Assembly (NCBI GenBank): GCA_023410475.1 | Contig: JAEYPS010000018.1 | Location: 124,001 to 188,000 of the forward strand | Source of the DNA: Bacillota bacterium | GTDB lineage: Bacteria > Bacillota > Clostridia > Christensenellales > SZUA-584 | Direction of reading: 5' to 3' | Length of the DNA stretch: 64,000 nucleotides | Shown: piece by piece, positions 43,473-51,918 of the stretch | Position numbering within the stretch: position 1 is the first letter of the stretch | Layout: each line of letters opens with the position of its first letter | Program-made: the position numbers and the translations under genes | Notes under the pieces: generated by a model | Database searches by the model: none | Seen by the model: the letters and a program-made list of their open reading frames with translations, nothing else | What the model was told of the DNA's origin: nothing

Positions 43473-43963
43473 GGGGAGATCACCAGCCTTTCCTTCTCCT
43501 CCTTCTCGGTGAGGATAACGCCCTGCTCCTTGTATTTTCTCATTATAAAGTGTGTTACCGTGCTCGCTACGCCGTCCAGCACGGCGACCTTCTCAAACAC
43601 GAACTGCGAAATCTGCTTCATCGTGGTAGCGCGTACGATAACGGCGAGATCATACGTTCCCGACATAAGGTATACAGATTTGACTTCCGGGAAGTTATAT
43701 ATCCTCTCGGCGAGATCGTCATAGCCAAGCCCGCGTTTTGGCACTACCTTTACCTCTATGAGCGCTTCAGCCTCTTCGGCCGCCGTCTTTTCCCTGTTGA
43801 TAATCGCTGTGTATTTGACAATGACTTTGTCGCTCTCGAGCTTCTCGACCGCCGCTTTTACTTCCGCCGCCGTCACGCCCGCCATCGCCGCCATATCCTC
43901 GACGCTCGTCTTTGCGTCGTTCTCCAGCATCCCGATTACCTCGTTCAATAACGAATCGCTCAT
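43469..43963 (-). CDS. Lrp/AsnC-family transcriptional regulator
   Basis: The 164-residue protein has an N-terminal winged HTH (about residues 1-60) and a C-terminal RAM/AsnC ligand-binding domain (IEVKVVPKRGLGYDDLAERI, then SGTYDLAVIVRA). Lrp-type proteins respond to amino acids and often control adjacent metabolic genes. It is the first gene of the set and overlaps the aminotransferase by ATGA. The operator is not identified in the 190-base upstream gap. Confidence 0.93.
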   Translation of the reverse strand: MSDSLLNEVIGMLENDAKTSVEDMAAMAGVTAAEVKAAVEKLESDKVIVKYTAIINREKTAAEEAEALIEVKVVPKRGLGYDDLAERIYNFPEVKSVYLMSGTYDLAVIVRATTMKQISQFVFEKVAVLDGVASTVTHFIMRKYKEQGVILTEKEEKERLVISP

Positions 43964-44153
43964 AGTATTGTTCCCCCTTCTTGACTCTTGTTGCTTTCGA
44001 GTATTCTACCATTCGCGCCGCGCCGCGTCAACGCGCATTCTGTCTTTTTCTGGCTCACTTTTGCATTATGCTAACATAATAAACGATTTACAGAAAGGAA
44101 TAGACGCGCCATATATAGAACTATTACATATAAATGTATGAAAGGAAAATATT

Positions 44154-44675
44154 ATGTCCGAATATAATACCCGACCCGATAAAACCCTCGCTGCCGTATG
44201 CGGGCTTTTCTGCCCGTCCTGCACTATTTACATAGCGTCTCACAGCGACCCCGAGAGGCTCGAAAATCTCGCTGAGCGCTTTGGCTTGCCGCCCGAAGAG
44301 CTTATGTGCGATGGCTGCCGCTCTGAGAGGCGCATCTACTTTTGCCGCGAGCACTGCAAGATGACGAAGTGCGCCGCCGAGAGGGGCATAGACTTTTGCG
44401 GGCAGTGTGAAGAATTTCCCTGCGACGAACTCTCAGAATTCCAGTCGAAGATGCCGCACCGCATAGAGCTTTGGAACTCACACAGTCGCATAAACGAGGC
44501 CGGATGGGAGACGTGGTACGGCGAGATGCTTAAAGAGTATTCGTGCGGCTGCGGAACGATAAACTCAGCTTACGATTTCGAGTGCCGTAAATGCGGAACT
44601 GAACCGAGCTGCGCTTATGTAAAAAAACACAGAGACGAAATTGAAAAGGGCACAGACAGACTGAAACAAAAGTAA
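44154..44675 (+). CDS. DUF3795 cysteine-rich protein
   Basis: The 173-residue protein starts with AVCGLFCPSCTIY at about residues 14-26 and continues with CDGCRSE, CREHCKMTKCA and CGQCEEFPCDEL, a dense set of cysteine pairs typical of DUF3795. A C-terminal CGCGTINSAYDFECRKCG looks like a small zinc ribbon. Metal binding is likely; function is unknown. A GAAAGGAA site precedes the ATG. It is a lone gene with no obvious partner. Confidence 0.88.
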   Translation: MSEYNTRPDKTLAAVCGLFCPSCTIYIASHSDPERLENLAERFGLPPEELMCDGCRSERRIYFCREHCKMTKCAAERGIDFCGQCEEFPCDELSEFQSKMPHRIELWNSHSRINEAGWETWYGEMLKEYSCGCGTINSAYDFECRKCGTEPSCAYVKKHRDEIEKGTDRLKQK

Positions 44676-44798
44676 ACTCTCAATTCAGGTAAAGATTTTA
44701 TACTAAACATTGAGGAGCTCTGCATTGAGCTGCAAATAAGTGCTCCATCGTTGCTATGATAACTTGCGTCGTCGAATTCTGCTTACAATAAACGCAAA

Positions 44799-44834
44799 CA
44801 GGGTTTCAATCACTTCTCCATGATCGAAACCCTG
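44799..44834 (-). terminator. Terminator of the sodium-transporter operon
   Basis: CAGGGTTTCGATCA and TGATTGAAACCCTG (minus strand) form a 14-bp stem with one wobble, followed by TTTGCGTTTATT. It lies about 100 bases downstream of the small MetS-like gene. The rest of 44676-44930 shows nothing recognisable. Confidence 0.75.
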
Positions 44835-44930
44835 CGATTCGCTTTTGTCTATGATGTTACCCCAACCATTGACATAGAGCCTTTATATTGCGTATGCGAT
44901 ATTACTGCGTGCCCCGCAGGAACCCCATAA

Positions 44931-45035
44931 TCATTTCTTAGGGTCGCTCTTTGCCGCTTTTCTTAAGCCGAACCAAAGTCCTCCGCCCAGGAAAACAACC
45001 GCGAATGCCAGCATTATCCATGCTTCAAACGACAT
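44931..45035 (-). CDS. MetS-type small subunit of an NSS transporter
   Basis: A 34-residue open frame starts one base after the transporter stop (TAATATG). It encodes MSFEAWIMLAFAVVFLGGGL followed by a basic tail ending in SDPKK. One transmembrane helix (about residues 6-24) and a positive C-terminus match the MetS small subunits found beside NSS-family amino acid transporters. MetS is needed for activity of the MetP methionine transporter in Corynebacterium. It is easily missed because of its size. Confidence 0.85.
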   Translation of the reverse strand: MSFEAWIMLAFAVVFLGGGLWFGLRKAAKSDPKK

Positions 45036-45036
45036 A

Positions 45037-46545
45037 TTATTCACTCTCCTTTTCTTCTTTGGCCGCTTTGCCTTTTATAAACGTCAATACGAAACCTGCG
45101 ATAACGGTAAGCGCCACCATGCCCCATCCGCCGACGATCAGATATACTTGGTCATAATCGCCATACGGTTTTCCTATGTTTGTGATAATGAAGCTGACCG
45201 CGATATAAAGCAGCACGATCGGAGTTACAAAACGGATAAGCACGTCCCACCACGCTCCGAGTTTGAAGGAGGTGTTCTCATTTGCGTATTTGCGCAGCTT
45301 GCCTGAACCAAATATCCATCCGACGGCAACGCACTCCAAAACGCCTATAGCAATGAGGTTAAAGTCGTTGACCCAGTGATCGACGATATCGAGCCAGTAT
45401 AGCCCCGCTTTAGTCGCGAACAGCAAGCTCACCAAAAACCCAATAACGCATACGGTCGTAAGCGTTTTTCTCCTGTTTGTTTTGAACTTGTCGGTAACCG
45501 CCGTTACCACGCCTTCAACTATAGAAAACGCGGAGTCGATACCCAGCGTAAACAGCATGATGAAGAACATGACGGCAAAAACAGCCGCAACGATAACTCC
45601 GCCCGGCAGCATAGACATTGCCTCGGGATATGTCGCGAACGCAAGACCGACGCCCATATGGCCCATCTCCGCGATAGGCGTACCTGTCGACTGCGACATA
45701 AATCCAAGAATGCTGAACACGGCAAATCCCGCGACAAAGCTTATAAGCGAGTCCGCAAAACCTATGACCAGCGCGTTTGACGGAACATCCGTTTCCTTCG
45801 GCAGGTAGCTCGAGTACGCTATCATGATACCGAACAATATGCTGTACGAGAAGAACACCTGTCCGAACGCGGCCGCCCATACGCCGATGTCGCCTAGCCT
45901 CGTGAAGTCAGGCGTCAGCAGGTAATTGATGCCTTCCACGCCGCCGGGAAGCGTAAGCCCGCGAATAGCGAGTATCACCAGCAGCGCAAGCGGCAGGAAC
46001 ACCGTCCATTTGATGACCTTTTCAACGGATTTGATACCGTTTCTCAGACACCACCAGATAGCTATCCATGCCACCACAAGCCCGATCAGCACAGGCCCGC
46101 TGAACGTTCCAAACTCTCCTGGCCCGCCGGAAAGGCCAAGTATGTCGCCGCCAAAAAAGAACGCTGACGCTCCGCCTTCCATGCCCGCCCAAGGCACGAC
46201 AAACGAGTAGTAGATGTAGTCTAAAACCCAAGCCACGACGACTGCATAATACGTGATGATGACAAAACTGGTCGCTATTGAAAACCAGCCAAGCGGCTCG
46301 AATTTTTTACTCATTTGCCGTAGTGCCTGCGGCGCTCCGCCCTGATACTTCTTACCGATCGTAAGCTCCAGCATAAGCAGCGGAATACCGGCCGCCAGCA
46401 TGGCCACAAAATAAGGAATTAGGAACGCGCCGCCGCCATTGTTGTAAGCCATGCCCGGAAACCGCCAGGCGTTGCCGAGTCCCACCGCGCTGCCGATGGC
46501 AGCAAGGACAAACGTCTTTCGAGAACTCCATCTTTCTCTGCCCAT
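45037..46545 (-). CDS. Sodium-dependent amino-acid transporter (NSS/SNF family)
   Basis: The 502-residue protein has about 12 helices and the NSS opening AIGSAVGLGNAWRFPGMAY with the unwound TM1 substrate site. It imports an amino acid with sodium. With a MetS-like small subunit gene following immediately, it resembles MetP, so methionine or alanine are candidate substrates. A strong AAGGAGGG site precedes the ATG. The gene is divergent from azlCD. Confidence 0.94.
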   Translation of the reverse strand: MGRERWSSRKTFVLAAIGSAVGLGNAWRFPGMAYNNGGGAFLIPYFVAMLAAGIPLLMLELTIGKKYQGGAPQALRQMSKKFEPLGWFSIATSFVIITYYAVVVAWVLDYIYYSFVVPWAGMEGGASAFFFGGDILGLSGGPGEFGTFSGPVLIGLVVAWIAIWWCLRNGIKSVEKVIKWTVFLPLALLVILAIRGLTLPGGVEGINYLLTPDFTRLGDIGVWAAAFGQVFFSYSILFGIMIAYSSYLPKETDVPSNALVIGFADSLISFVAGFAVFSILGFMSQSTGTPIAEMGHMGVGLAFATYPEAMSMLPGGVIVAAVFAVMFFIMLFTLGIDSAFSIVEGVVTAVTDKFKTNRRKTLTTVCVIGFLVSLLFATKAGLYWLDIVDHWVNDFNLIAIGVLECVAVGWIFGSGKLRKYANENTSFKLGAWWDVLIRFVTPIVLLYIAVSFIITNIGKPYGDYDQVYLIVGGWGMVALTVIAGFVLTFIKGKAAKEEKESE

Positions 46546-46692
46546 AGATTACCCTCCTTACTTTTTATTAGTATGTTAATACGTAAAATTTATCATAATT
46601 AATAATCGCAAACAAGACTAACAATGCATTTTTTAAAGGGAATAGTTACTAATTTCTAATACGTGTTATATTCGCTATGTGTTTTATTCGCG

Positions 46693-46721
46693 TGGACTAT
46701 TCTTTTTTTGTCATATATAAT
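46693..46721 (+). promoter_or_regulatory. azlCD promoter
   Basis: TGGACT (46693-46698), a 17-base spacer, TATAAT (46716-46721), about 30 bases before the azlC ATG. The spacer is T-rich. Confidence 0.65.
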
Positions 46722-46749
46722 ATAGAAAAATAAAAAAAGGGACTGATTC

Positions 46750-47466
46750 ATGAGAAAATGCGGAATAATGAAAACACTGTTTGCGGCGTTTCCCGTTACT
46801 GTTCCTGTCATGCTTGGTTATTTATTTATCGGCTTTGCTTTCGGCGTGTTGCTTGAACAGAAGGGATATAGTTATTTTTGGGCGGCTCTTATGAGCATTT
46901 GCGTTTTTGCGGGGTCTATGCAGTTCGTAACAATAAACTTTCTTACGGGCGGTTTCTCACTGCTGAGTGTTGCAGTTATGACTCTCGTTATTAACAGCCG
47001 TCATATATTCTACGGGCTGACAATGCTGGATAAGTTCAAAGATATAAAAAAAACAAAGAAGGCTTATCTAATATTCTCGCTTACGGACGAAACCTATGCT
47101 CTGCTGTGCACACAAAGCGTGCCCGAGGGCACGGACAAAGAATGGTTTTTCTTTTTTATTGCTCTGCTGAATCAGATATACTGGGTGGCAGGATCGGTTA
47201 TCGGCGCTGTCGCGTCCTCATTAATTTCGTTTAATACAATGGGCATAGATTTTTCGATGACTTCACTGTTTATCGTGCTATTGGTGGAGCAGCTGCGCGC
47301 ATCCCGCAGGTTTGCCATTGCTGCCATTGGCGCGGTATGCGCGGTGGCGTGTCTTATTGTTTTCGGCCCGGGCGCGTTTATTCCGCCGTCTCTGGCTATA
47401 ACAGCGATCGCTCTTATTGCGCTGAAGCCTAAGATTCAGGCCTTAGATAAACGGGGGGACGCATGA
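46750..47466 (+). CDS. azlC: AzlC-family branched-chain amino acid exporter subunit
   Basis: The 238-residue protein has about seven helices and the AzlC stretch GYLFIGFAFGVLLEQKG followed by MSICVFAGSMQFV. AzlC and AzlD together export branched-chain amino acids or analogues. The stop overlaps the azlD start by four bases. The pair is monocistronic with respect to neighbours and ends at a bidirectional terminator. An in-frame ATG seven codons later is an alternative start. Confidence 0.93.
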   Translation: MRKCGIMKTLFAAFPVTVPVMLGYLFIGFAFGVLLEQKGYSYFWAALMSICVFAGSMQFVTINFLTGGFSLLSVAVMTLVINSRHIFYGLTMLDKFKDIKKTKKAYLIFSLTDETYALLCTQSVPEGTDKEWFFFFIALLNQIYWVAGSVIGAVASSLISFNTMGIDFSMTSLFIVLLVEQLRASRRFAIAAIGAVCAVACLIVFGPGAFIPPSLAITAIALIALKPKIQALDKRGDA

Positions 47467-47792
47467 GTACACTTTCGTCGCTGCTTATAATAGCCGTTGT
47501 CGCCGGCGTTACGATGCTTACCAGAGCACTTCCCTTCAGCGTGTTCAAAAAAAAGAATGTTCCGGATATAGTAAAATATCTTGGCGAAACTCTGCCCGTT
47601 GCCGTTATTACGATACTTGTGGTTTATTGCTTAAAAGATACTTCGGTCGCCGCATATCCTCACGGATTGCCCGAGCTTATATCGGTGGCCGTTGTCATAT
47701 TGCTCAAGATATTTGTCCGCAGCACACTGATAAGCATATTCTCGGGTACCGCCTTGTATATGCTGCTTATACAGTTTGTTTTTACGGCTTGA
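47463..47792 (+). CDS. azlD: AzlD-family branched-chain amino acid exporter subunit
   Basis: This 109-residue membrane protein has four helices, with TMLTRALPFSVF near residue 19 and LGETLPVAVITILVVYCLKD following, typical of AzlD. It partners with AzlC in export. ATGA overlap with azlC supports coupled translation and equal stoichiometry. Confidence 0.93.
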   Translation: MSTLSSLLIIAVVAGVTMLTRALPFSVFKKKNVPDIVKYLGETLPVAVITILVVYCLKDTSVAAYPHGLPELISVAVVILLKIFVRSTLISIFSGTALYMLLIQFVFTA

Positions 47793-47833
47793 AATACTGT
47801 CTTCTTACAACATAAAAGCTCACGGACGCACAA

Positions 47834-47861
47834 AAAAGCGAGCCCTTGAAGGCCCGCTTTT
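47834..47861. terminator. Bidirectional terminator between azlD and rpsI
   Basis: AAAAGCGAGCC and GGCCCGCTTTT form a near-perfect stem (one mismatch) with A and T tracts on both sides. It serves azlD on the plus strand and rpsI on the minus strand. Confidence 0.85.
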
Positions 47862-47912
47862 CTATATAACGGATGCGGTATGATGCCGCACCCGGCAGGA
47901 ACGCAACCGCTA

Positions 47913-48305
47913 TTATCTCTTCGAGAACTGGGGCGCGCGCCTTGCGGCCTTAAGGCCGTATTTCTTTCTTTCCTTCATACGAGAATCCCTTGTTAGGTAT
48001 CCCGCTTTTTTGAGAACGCCGCGAAGCTCGGGCTCGGCTTTTGTTAGCGCCCTCGCTATGCCGTGACGTATTGCTCCCGCCTGGCCGGTGAACCCTCCGC
48101 CCTTGACGTTAACGGAAACATCATACTTTGAAATGTTTTCCGTAAGTACAAGCGGAGACTTTACCTGCATGATGAGCGTTTCATATCCGAAATACTCGTC
48201 AACTGGCCTCTTGTTAATGACTATCTTTCCATCGCCGGGAGATACTATGACTCTTGCTATAGAGCTCTTTCTTCTTCCCGTGCCTAAATACTGTAATTTT
48301 GCCAC
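47913..48305 (-). CDS. rpsI: 30S ribosomal protein S9
   Basis: The 130-residue protein has the S9 signature GGGFTGQAGAIRHGIARAL and the conserved basic tail ending in PQFSKR, whose final arginine contacts the P-site tRNA. It is immediately downstream of rplM, the universal bacterial order. Confidence 0.98.
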   Translation of the reverse strand: MAKLQYLGTGRRKSSIARVIVSPGDGKIVINKRPVDEYFGYETLIMQVKSPLVLTENISKYDVSVNVKGGGFTGQAGAIRHGIARALTKAEPELRGVLKKAGYLTRDSRMKERKKYGLKAARRAPQFSKR

Positions 48306-48317
48306 GTTCTATCCTCC

Positions 48318-48752
48318 TCAGCCTTCGACCTGCAGAACTTCCGGCTTCTGCGCGGCGTGGTCGTGCTCGGGCCCTTTGTAGACCCGCAGCTTTTTGAGCA
48401 TCTGCCTTCCGAGCTTGCTCTTGGGCAGCATGCGGCGGACGGCTTCGTACATCGCGAACTCAGGCTTTTTCTCCATGAGCTTCTCGTACGTCGTCTCCTT
48501 AAGATGTCCCATATAGCCTGAATGGCTCCTGAAAAGCTTCTGCTGAAGCTTGTTGCCTGTAAACACACTCTTCTCTACGTTGATTATGATAACGTAGTCT
48601 CCCGTGTCTACATTCGGCGTAAACTCCGGCTTGTTCTTTCCGCGAAGAACCGACGCAACCTGGCTTGCCACTCTGCCGAATACTTTTCCTTCGGCATCGA
48701 CGACATACCATTTGCGCGGGACGGAGCCGGGGTTTGCCATATATGATTTCAT
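48318..48752 (-). CDS. rplM: 50S ribosomal protein L13
   Basis: At 144 residues this is a normal L13. It starts MKSYMANPGSVPRKWYVVDA and contains GDYVIIINVEKSVFTGNK and RMLPKSKLGRQML. The ATG at 48752 follows AGGAGG by ten bases; the longer in-frame extension upstream would overlap the promoter leader. Transcribed with rpsI from a promoter at 48836-48864. Confidence 0.98.
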   Translation of the reverse strand: MKSYMANPGSVPRKWYVVDAEGKVFGRVASQVASVLRGKNKPEFTPNVDTGDYVIIINVEKSVFTGNKLQQKLFRSHSGYMGHLKETTYEKLMEKKPEFAMYEAVRRMLPKSKLGRQMLKKLRVYKGPEHDHAAQKPEVLQVEG

Positions 48753-48835
48753 AAGGCTTACTCCTCCTATGGTATATACGATTTTAGCTGCAAATCTATC
48801 GAACGGGGCTAGTGCTCGATAAACAAGCAAACTAT

Positions 48836-48864
48836 ATTCTATACATTCGTGCCGTGCGTGTCAA
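48836..48864 (-). promoter_or_regulatory. rplM-rpsI promoter
   Basis: Minus strand TTGACA (48859-48864), 17-base spacer, TAGAAT (48836-48841). The leader of about 75 bases contains an ATCGA / TCGAT stem near 48797-48820 that might be an autoregulatory L13 leader, though this is only suggestive. Confidence 0.75.
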
Positions 48865-48993
48865 GAATTATTGTGCTCGGCATCAGGTTTTTTAATGCTT
48901 TTAGTTCTAAATTCGCGCTTTTAACTTAACTTTAGCCGTGCTATTATATGGTAGAGTAGCATACAAAGGAGAACGCGTCAAAGCTTTTGACTT

Positions 48994-50301
48994 ATGCAGG
49001 ATCTGTTTGAACAAAACGCGAATAGCAAAGCGCCTCTCGCCGACAGGATGCGCCCCCGGACTCTTGACGAGTTCACCGGGCAGGAGCACGTCGTCGGCAA
49101 GGGAAAGCTGCTGCGCCGCGCCATAGAGACGGACAGCTTAACGTCGTCCATATTCTTCGGGCCACCGGGCTCGGGCAAGACTGCTCTCGCTGCAGTTATT
49201 GCGAACACGACGGGAGCCGCTTTTGAAAAGCTCAACGCCGTGACGAGCGGCGTCAAGGACGTGCGCGTTATTATAGACGAGGCCGAGAGCCGCCTTAGGA
49301 TGTACGGCAAGCCCACATATCTTTTGCTCGACGAGTGCCACCGCTGGAGCAAGGCTCAGTCGGACAGCATACTCCCGGCGCTTGAAAAGGGCACTATACG
49401 CTTCATAGGCTCAACAACAGAAAACCCGATGATAAGCATGACGAGCGCTATAGTAAGCCGCTGCCGTGTGTTCCAGTTTTTCGCTCTCACAAAGAAAGAC
49501 GTAACGGATATTATAGAAAACGCTCTGCGTGATGCCGAACGCGGTTTCGGCGCGCTCAAGGTCGAGCTTGACGCTGACGCTCTTGAACACATCGCCGACG
49601 TCGCGAACGGAGACGCGCGTACGGCTCTCAATGCGATTGAACTCGCCGTACTGACGACCGCGCCGGGTAAAGACGGCGTTATTCGCATAGACCTTAATAC
49701 CGCTGAGGAATCGATACAGCGGCGCGCCGTGCGCTGTGACGACGAGGAGTTCTACAACATGCTGAGCGCGTTTTGCAAGTCGCTCAGGGGCTCGGATTCG
49801 AGCGCCGCGCTGTTCTGGTTCGCGAGGCTCATCTATGCGGGCGTTGACCCAAGGATAATAGTGCGCAGAATAATTGCGCACGCAAGTGAGGATATCGGAC
49901 TTGCTAACCCCTCCGCTTTAACGCAGGCCGTTGCAGCCGCGCATGCGCTTGAGTTCATAGGCATGCCCGAAGCCCGGCTGCCCATATCTCAGGCGATAAT
50001 ATTTCTCTGCGAGTCCCCCAAATCAAACTCTGTCGTCGCCGCGATAGGCGACGCAATGAGAGATGCCGAAAACGCCTATCAGATACCCGTGCCTCAGCAC
50101 CTTCGAGACACGAGCTACCGCGGCGCGAAGGATCTCGGCAACGGCAAAGGCTACAAATATCCGCACGATTTTGAGCGGCACTACACTTTGCAGCAGTATC
50201 TTCCCGATAATTTAAAGGACAAGGTCTATTACAGGCCGTCTGATGAGGGTTACGAGAAAAAGATAAAAGAGACGAGAAGGTATATGCGCAAAGACGAATA
50301 G
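48994..50301 (+). CDS. rarA: Replication-associated recombination protein RarA (MgsA)
   Basis: The 435-residue AAA+ protein carries RMRPRTLDEFTGQEHVVG, Walker A FGPPGSGKTAL, Walker B LLLDECHRW and the C-terminal DDEEFYNMLSAFCKSLRGSD region diagnostic of RarA. It acts at stalled replication forks as a tetramer with clamp-loader-like architecture. The gene stands alone, divergent from rplM. Confidence 0.96.
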   Translation: MQDLFEQNANSKAPLADRMRPRTLDEFTGQEHVVGKGKLLRRAIETDSLTSSIFFGPPGSGKTALAAVIANTTGAAFEKLNAVTSGVKDVRVIIDEAESRLRMYGKPTYLLLDECHRWSKAQSDSILPALEKGTIRFIGSTTENPMISMTSAIVSRCRVFQFFALTKKDVTDIIENALRDAERGFGALKVELDADALEHIADVANGDARTALNAIELAVLTTAPGKDGVIRIDLNTAEESIQRRAVRCDDEEFYNMLSAFCKSLRGSDSSAALFWFARLIYAGVDPRIIVRRIIAHASEDIGLANPSALTQAVAAAHALEFIGMPEARLPISQAIIFLCESPKSNSVVAAIGDAMRDAENAYQIPVPQHLRDTSYRGAKDLGNGKGYKYPHDFERHYTLQQYLPDNLKDKVYYRPSDEGYEKKIKETRRYMRKDE

Positions 50302-50452
50302 AATACATTGCATATTTATACCGGGCTTGATATAATACGTTTTAAGTTTTTCGATTGCGGGCGCATGCTGCGCGCAGCGCTACGCAACATAATGAAAAGC
50401 AAATATATCAAAGACGGATATCCGCATAGCGGAATCTGAACGGAGGTCAAAA

Positions 50453-51121
50453 ATGAATAGTAAAACACGCAAACTCGCAATCACCTCGCTGCTGGCGGCC
50501 CTCACTTTTTTGCTTGGATTAACTCTTATAGGTTATCCGCCCAACCCTTTGCTTCCGGTATTTAGTCTGACTCTTATGTGTTTGCCTGTTATTATCGGAA
50601 CGATCGTTGAAGGCTTAAAAACAGGCTTGCTTCTCAGTTTGGTTTTTGGGATAACAAGTTACTTAAAAGCGATTGGTTTTACGTTAGTTCCTGACGCATT
50701 GGGAACGTTGCTTCTTGGAATTAACGCGCTTAAAACACTGATTGTAATTTTTATACCAAGACTGCTTATTCCGGTAACAACATGGTTTGTGTATAAAGCA
50801 ATCACAGGGGAATCAAAAATAAGACAGCGGGTTGCGACAGGAGTAGCTTCATTTGTAGGCTCAATAACGAACACCGTATTGTTTCTGGGGGCAGTTTATT
50901 TACTGTTCTTACCGGAAGTAGGCGAAATATCGGGGTTTCTCGCACCATTGGGCTCCATTGTAGGATTTGAGATAACTACAGATACGCTTTTTAGTGTTTA
51001 TGCATTCCTTGGAGCGATTAACGGGCTGCCCGAAGCAATTGTCGCTGTACTGCTTTGCGTTCCGATAGTATGGGCGCTGACAAAATCAAAAAACAAACGT
51101 TTTAAAAAGACGGAGAATTAG
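50453..51121 (+). CDS. ECF transporter S component, probably for pantothenate
   Basis: The 222-residue membrane protein has about six helices and the N-terminal RKLAITSLLAAL segment common to ECF substrate-binding subunits. Its stop directly abuts the coaX start with no intergenic base. Such linkage is the basis for naming PanT-type pantothenate S components, so pantothenate is the most likely vitamin. The ECF ATPases and T component are expected elsewhere. A GGAGG site precedes the ATG. More AT-rich than coaX. Confidence 0.8.
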   Translation: MNSKTRKLAITSLLAALTFLLGLTLIGYPPNPLLPVFSLTLMCLPVIIGTIVEGLKTGLLLSLVFGITSYLKAIGFTLVPDALGTLLLGINALKTLIVIFIPRLLIPVTTWFVYKAITGESKIRQRVATGVASFVGSITNTVLFLGAVYLLFLPEVGEISGFLAPLGSIVGFEITTDTLFSVYAFLGAINGLPEAIVAVLLCVPIVWALTKSKNKRFKKTEN

Positions 51122-51916
51122 ATGGTATTTGTACTTGATGTAGGAAACAGCAATATAAAATGCGGGCTTTTCCGGGACGGCAAGCTGTTGAACTCGTGGC
51201 GCATAGCGACGGACATGGACAGGACAGCCGACGAATACGGCATACAGATAATATCGTTTTTGAAACACGGGAACCACCGTGCCGAGGACGTGCAGGGAAT
51301 AATAATATCGTCGGTAATACCCTCGATAAACTACACGCTGCAGCACATGTGCTCGATATACTTTAATAAGACCGCTATGTTTGTGGGCCCCGGCATCAAG
51401 ACGGGTATAAACATAAAGTACGACAACCCGAAAGAGCTCGGCGCCGACAGGATAGTAAGCGCGATAGCCGCTTACACGCTGTACGGCGGCCCGTGCATCC
51501 TGGTAGACTTTGGCACGGCTACGACGTTCGGAGTCGTCTCAAAGGGCGGAGACTTTCTGGGAGGCGCTATCTGCCCGGGGCTTAAGATATCGGCGCAGGC
51601 GCTTACGGAAAGCGCGGCTAAGCTTCCGCGCGTAGAGCTTATAAAGCCCGAATCCGTCATCGCTACGAGCACTATATCGGGCATGCAGGCGGGCATAATA
51701 TACGGTTATGTAGGGCAGGTCGATTACATCATACGCAGGCTTAAAGCCGAGATAGGCGGCAGCCCGAAGGTCATAGCCACCGGCGGGCTCGCGAAACTCA
51801 TCGCGCAGGAAACCACGGTAATCGACGAGGTGAACAGCCTGCTGACATTAATAGGCCTCGACATAGTTTACCGGAAGAATATAAAAAACTCTAAAACACG
51901 AAGGGACAACTCATAA
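51122..51916 (+). CDS. coaX: Type III pantothenate kinase
   Basis: The 264-residue enzyme starts MVFVLDVGNSNIKCGLF, the phosphate-binding loop of the ASKHA fold. It also has NPKELGADRI with the family's GADR motif and VDFGTATTFGVV. It phosphorylates pantothenate, the first step to coenzyme A. CoaX enzymes are insensitive to CoA feedback. The gene is fused in tandem with the PanT-like gene and followed at two bases by hom. Confidence 0.95.
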   Translation: MVFVLDVGNSNIKCGLFRDGKLLNSWRIATDMDRTADEYGIQIISFLKHGNHRAEDVQGIIISSVIPSINYTLQHMCSIYFNKTAMFVGPGIKTGINIKYDNPKELGADRIVSAIAAYTLYGGPCILVDFGTATTFGVVSKGGDFLGGAICPGLKISAQALTESAAKLPRVELIKPESVIATSTISGMQAGIIYGYVGQVDYIIRRLKAEIGGSPKVIATGGLAKLIAQETTVIDEVNSLLTLIGLDIVYRKNIKNSKTRRDNS

Positions 51917-51918
51917 AT

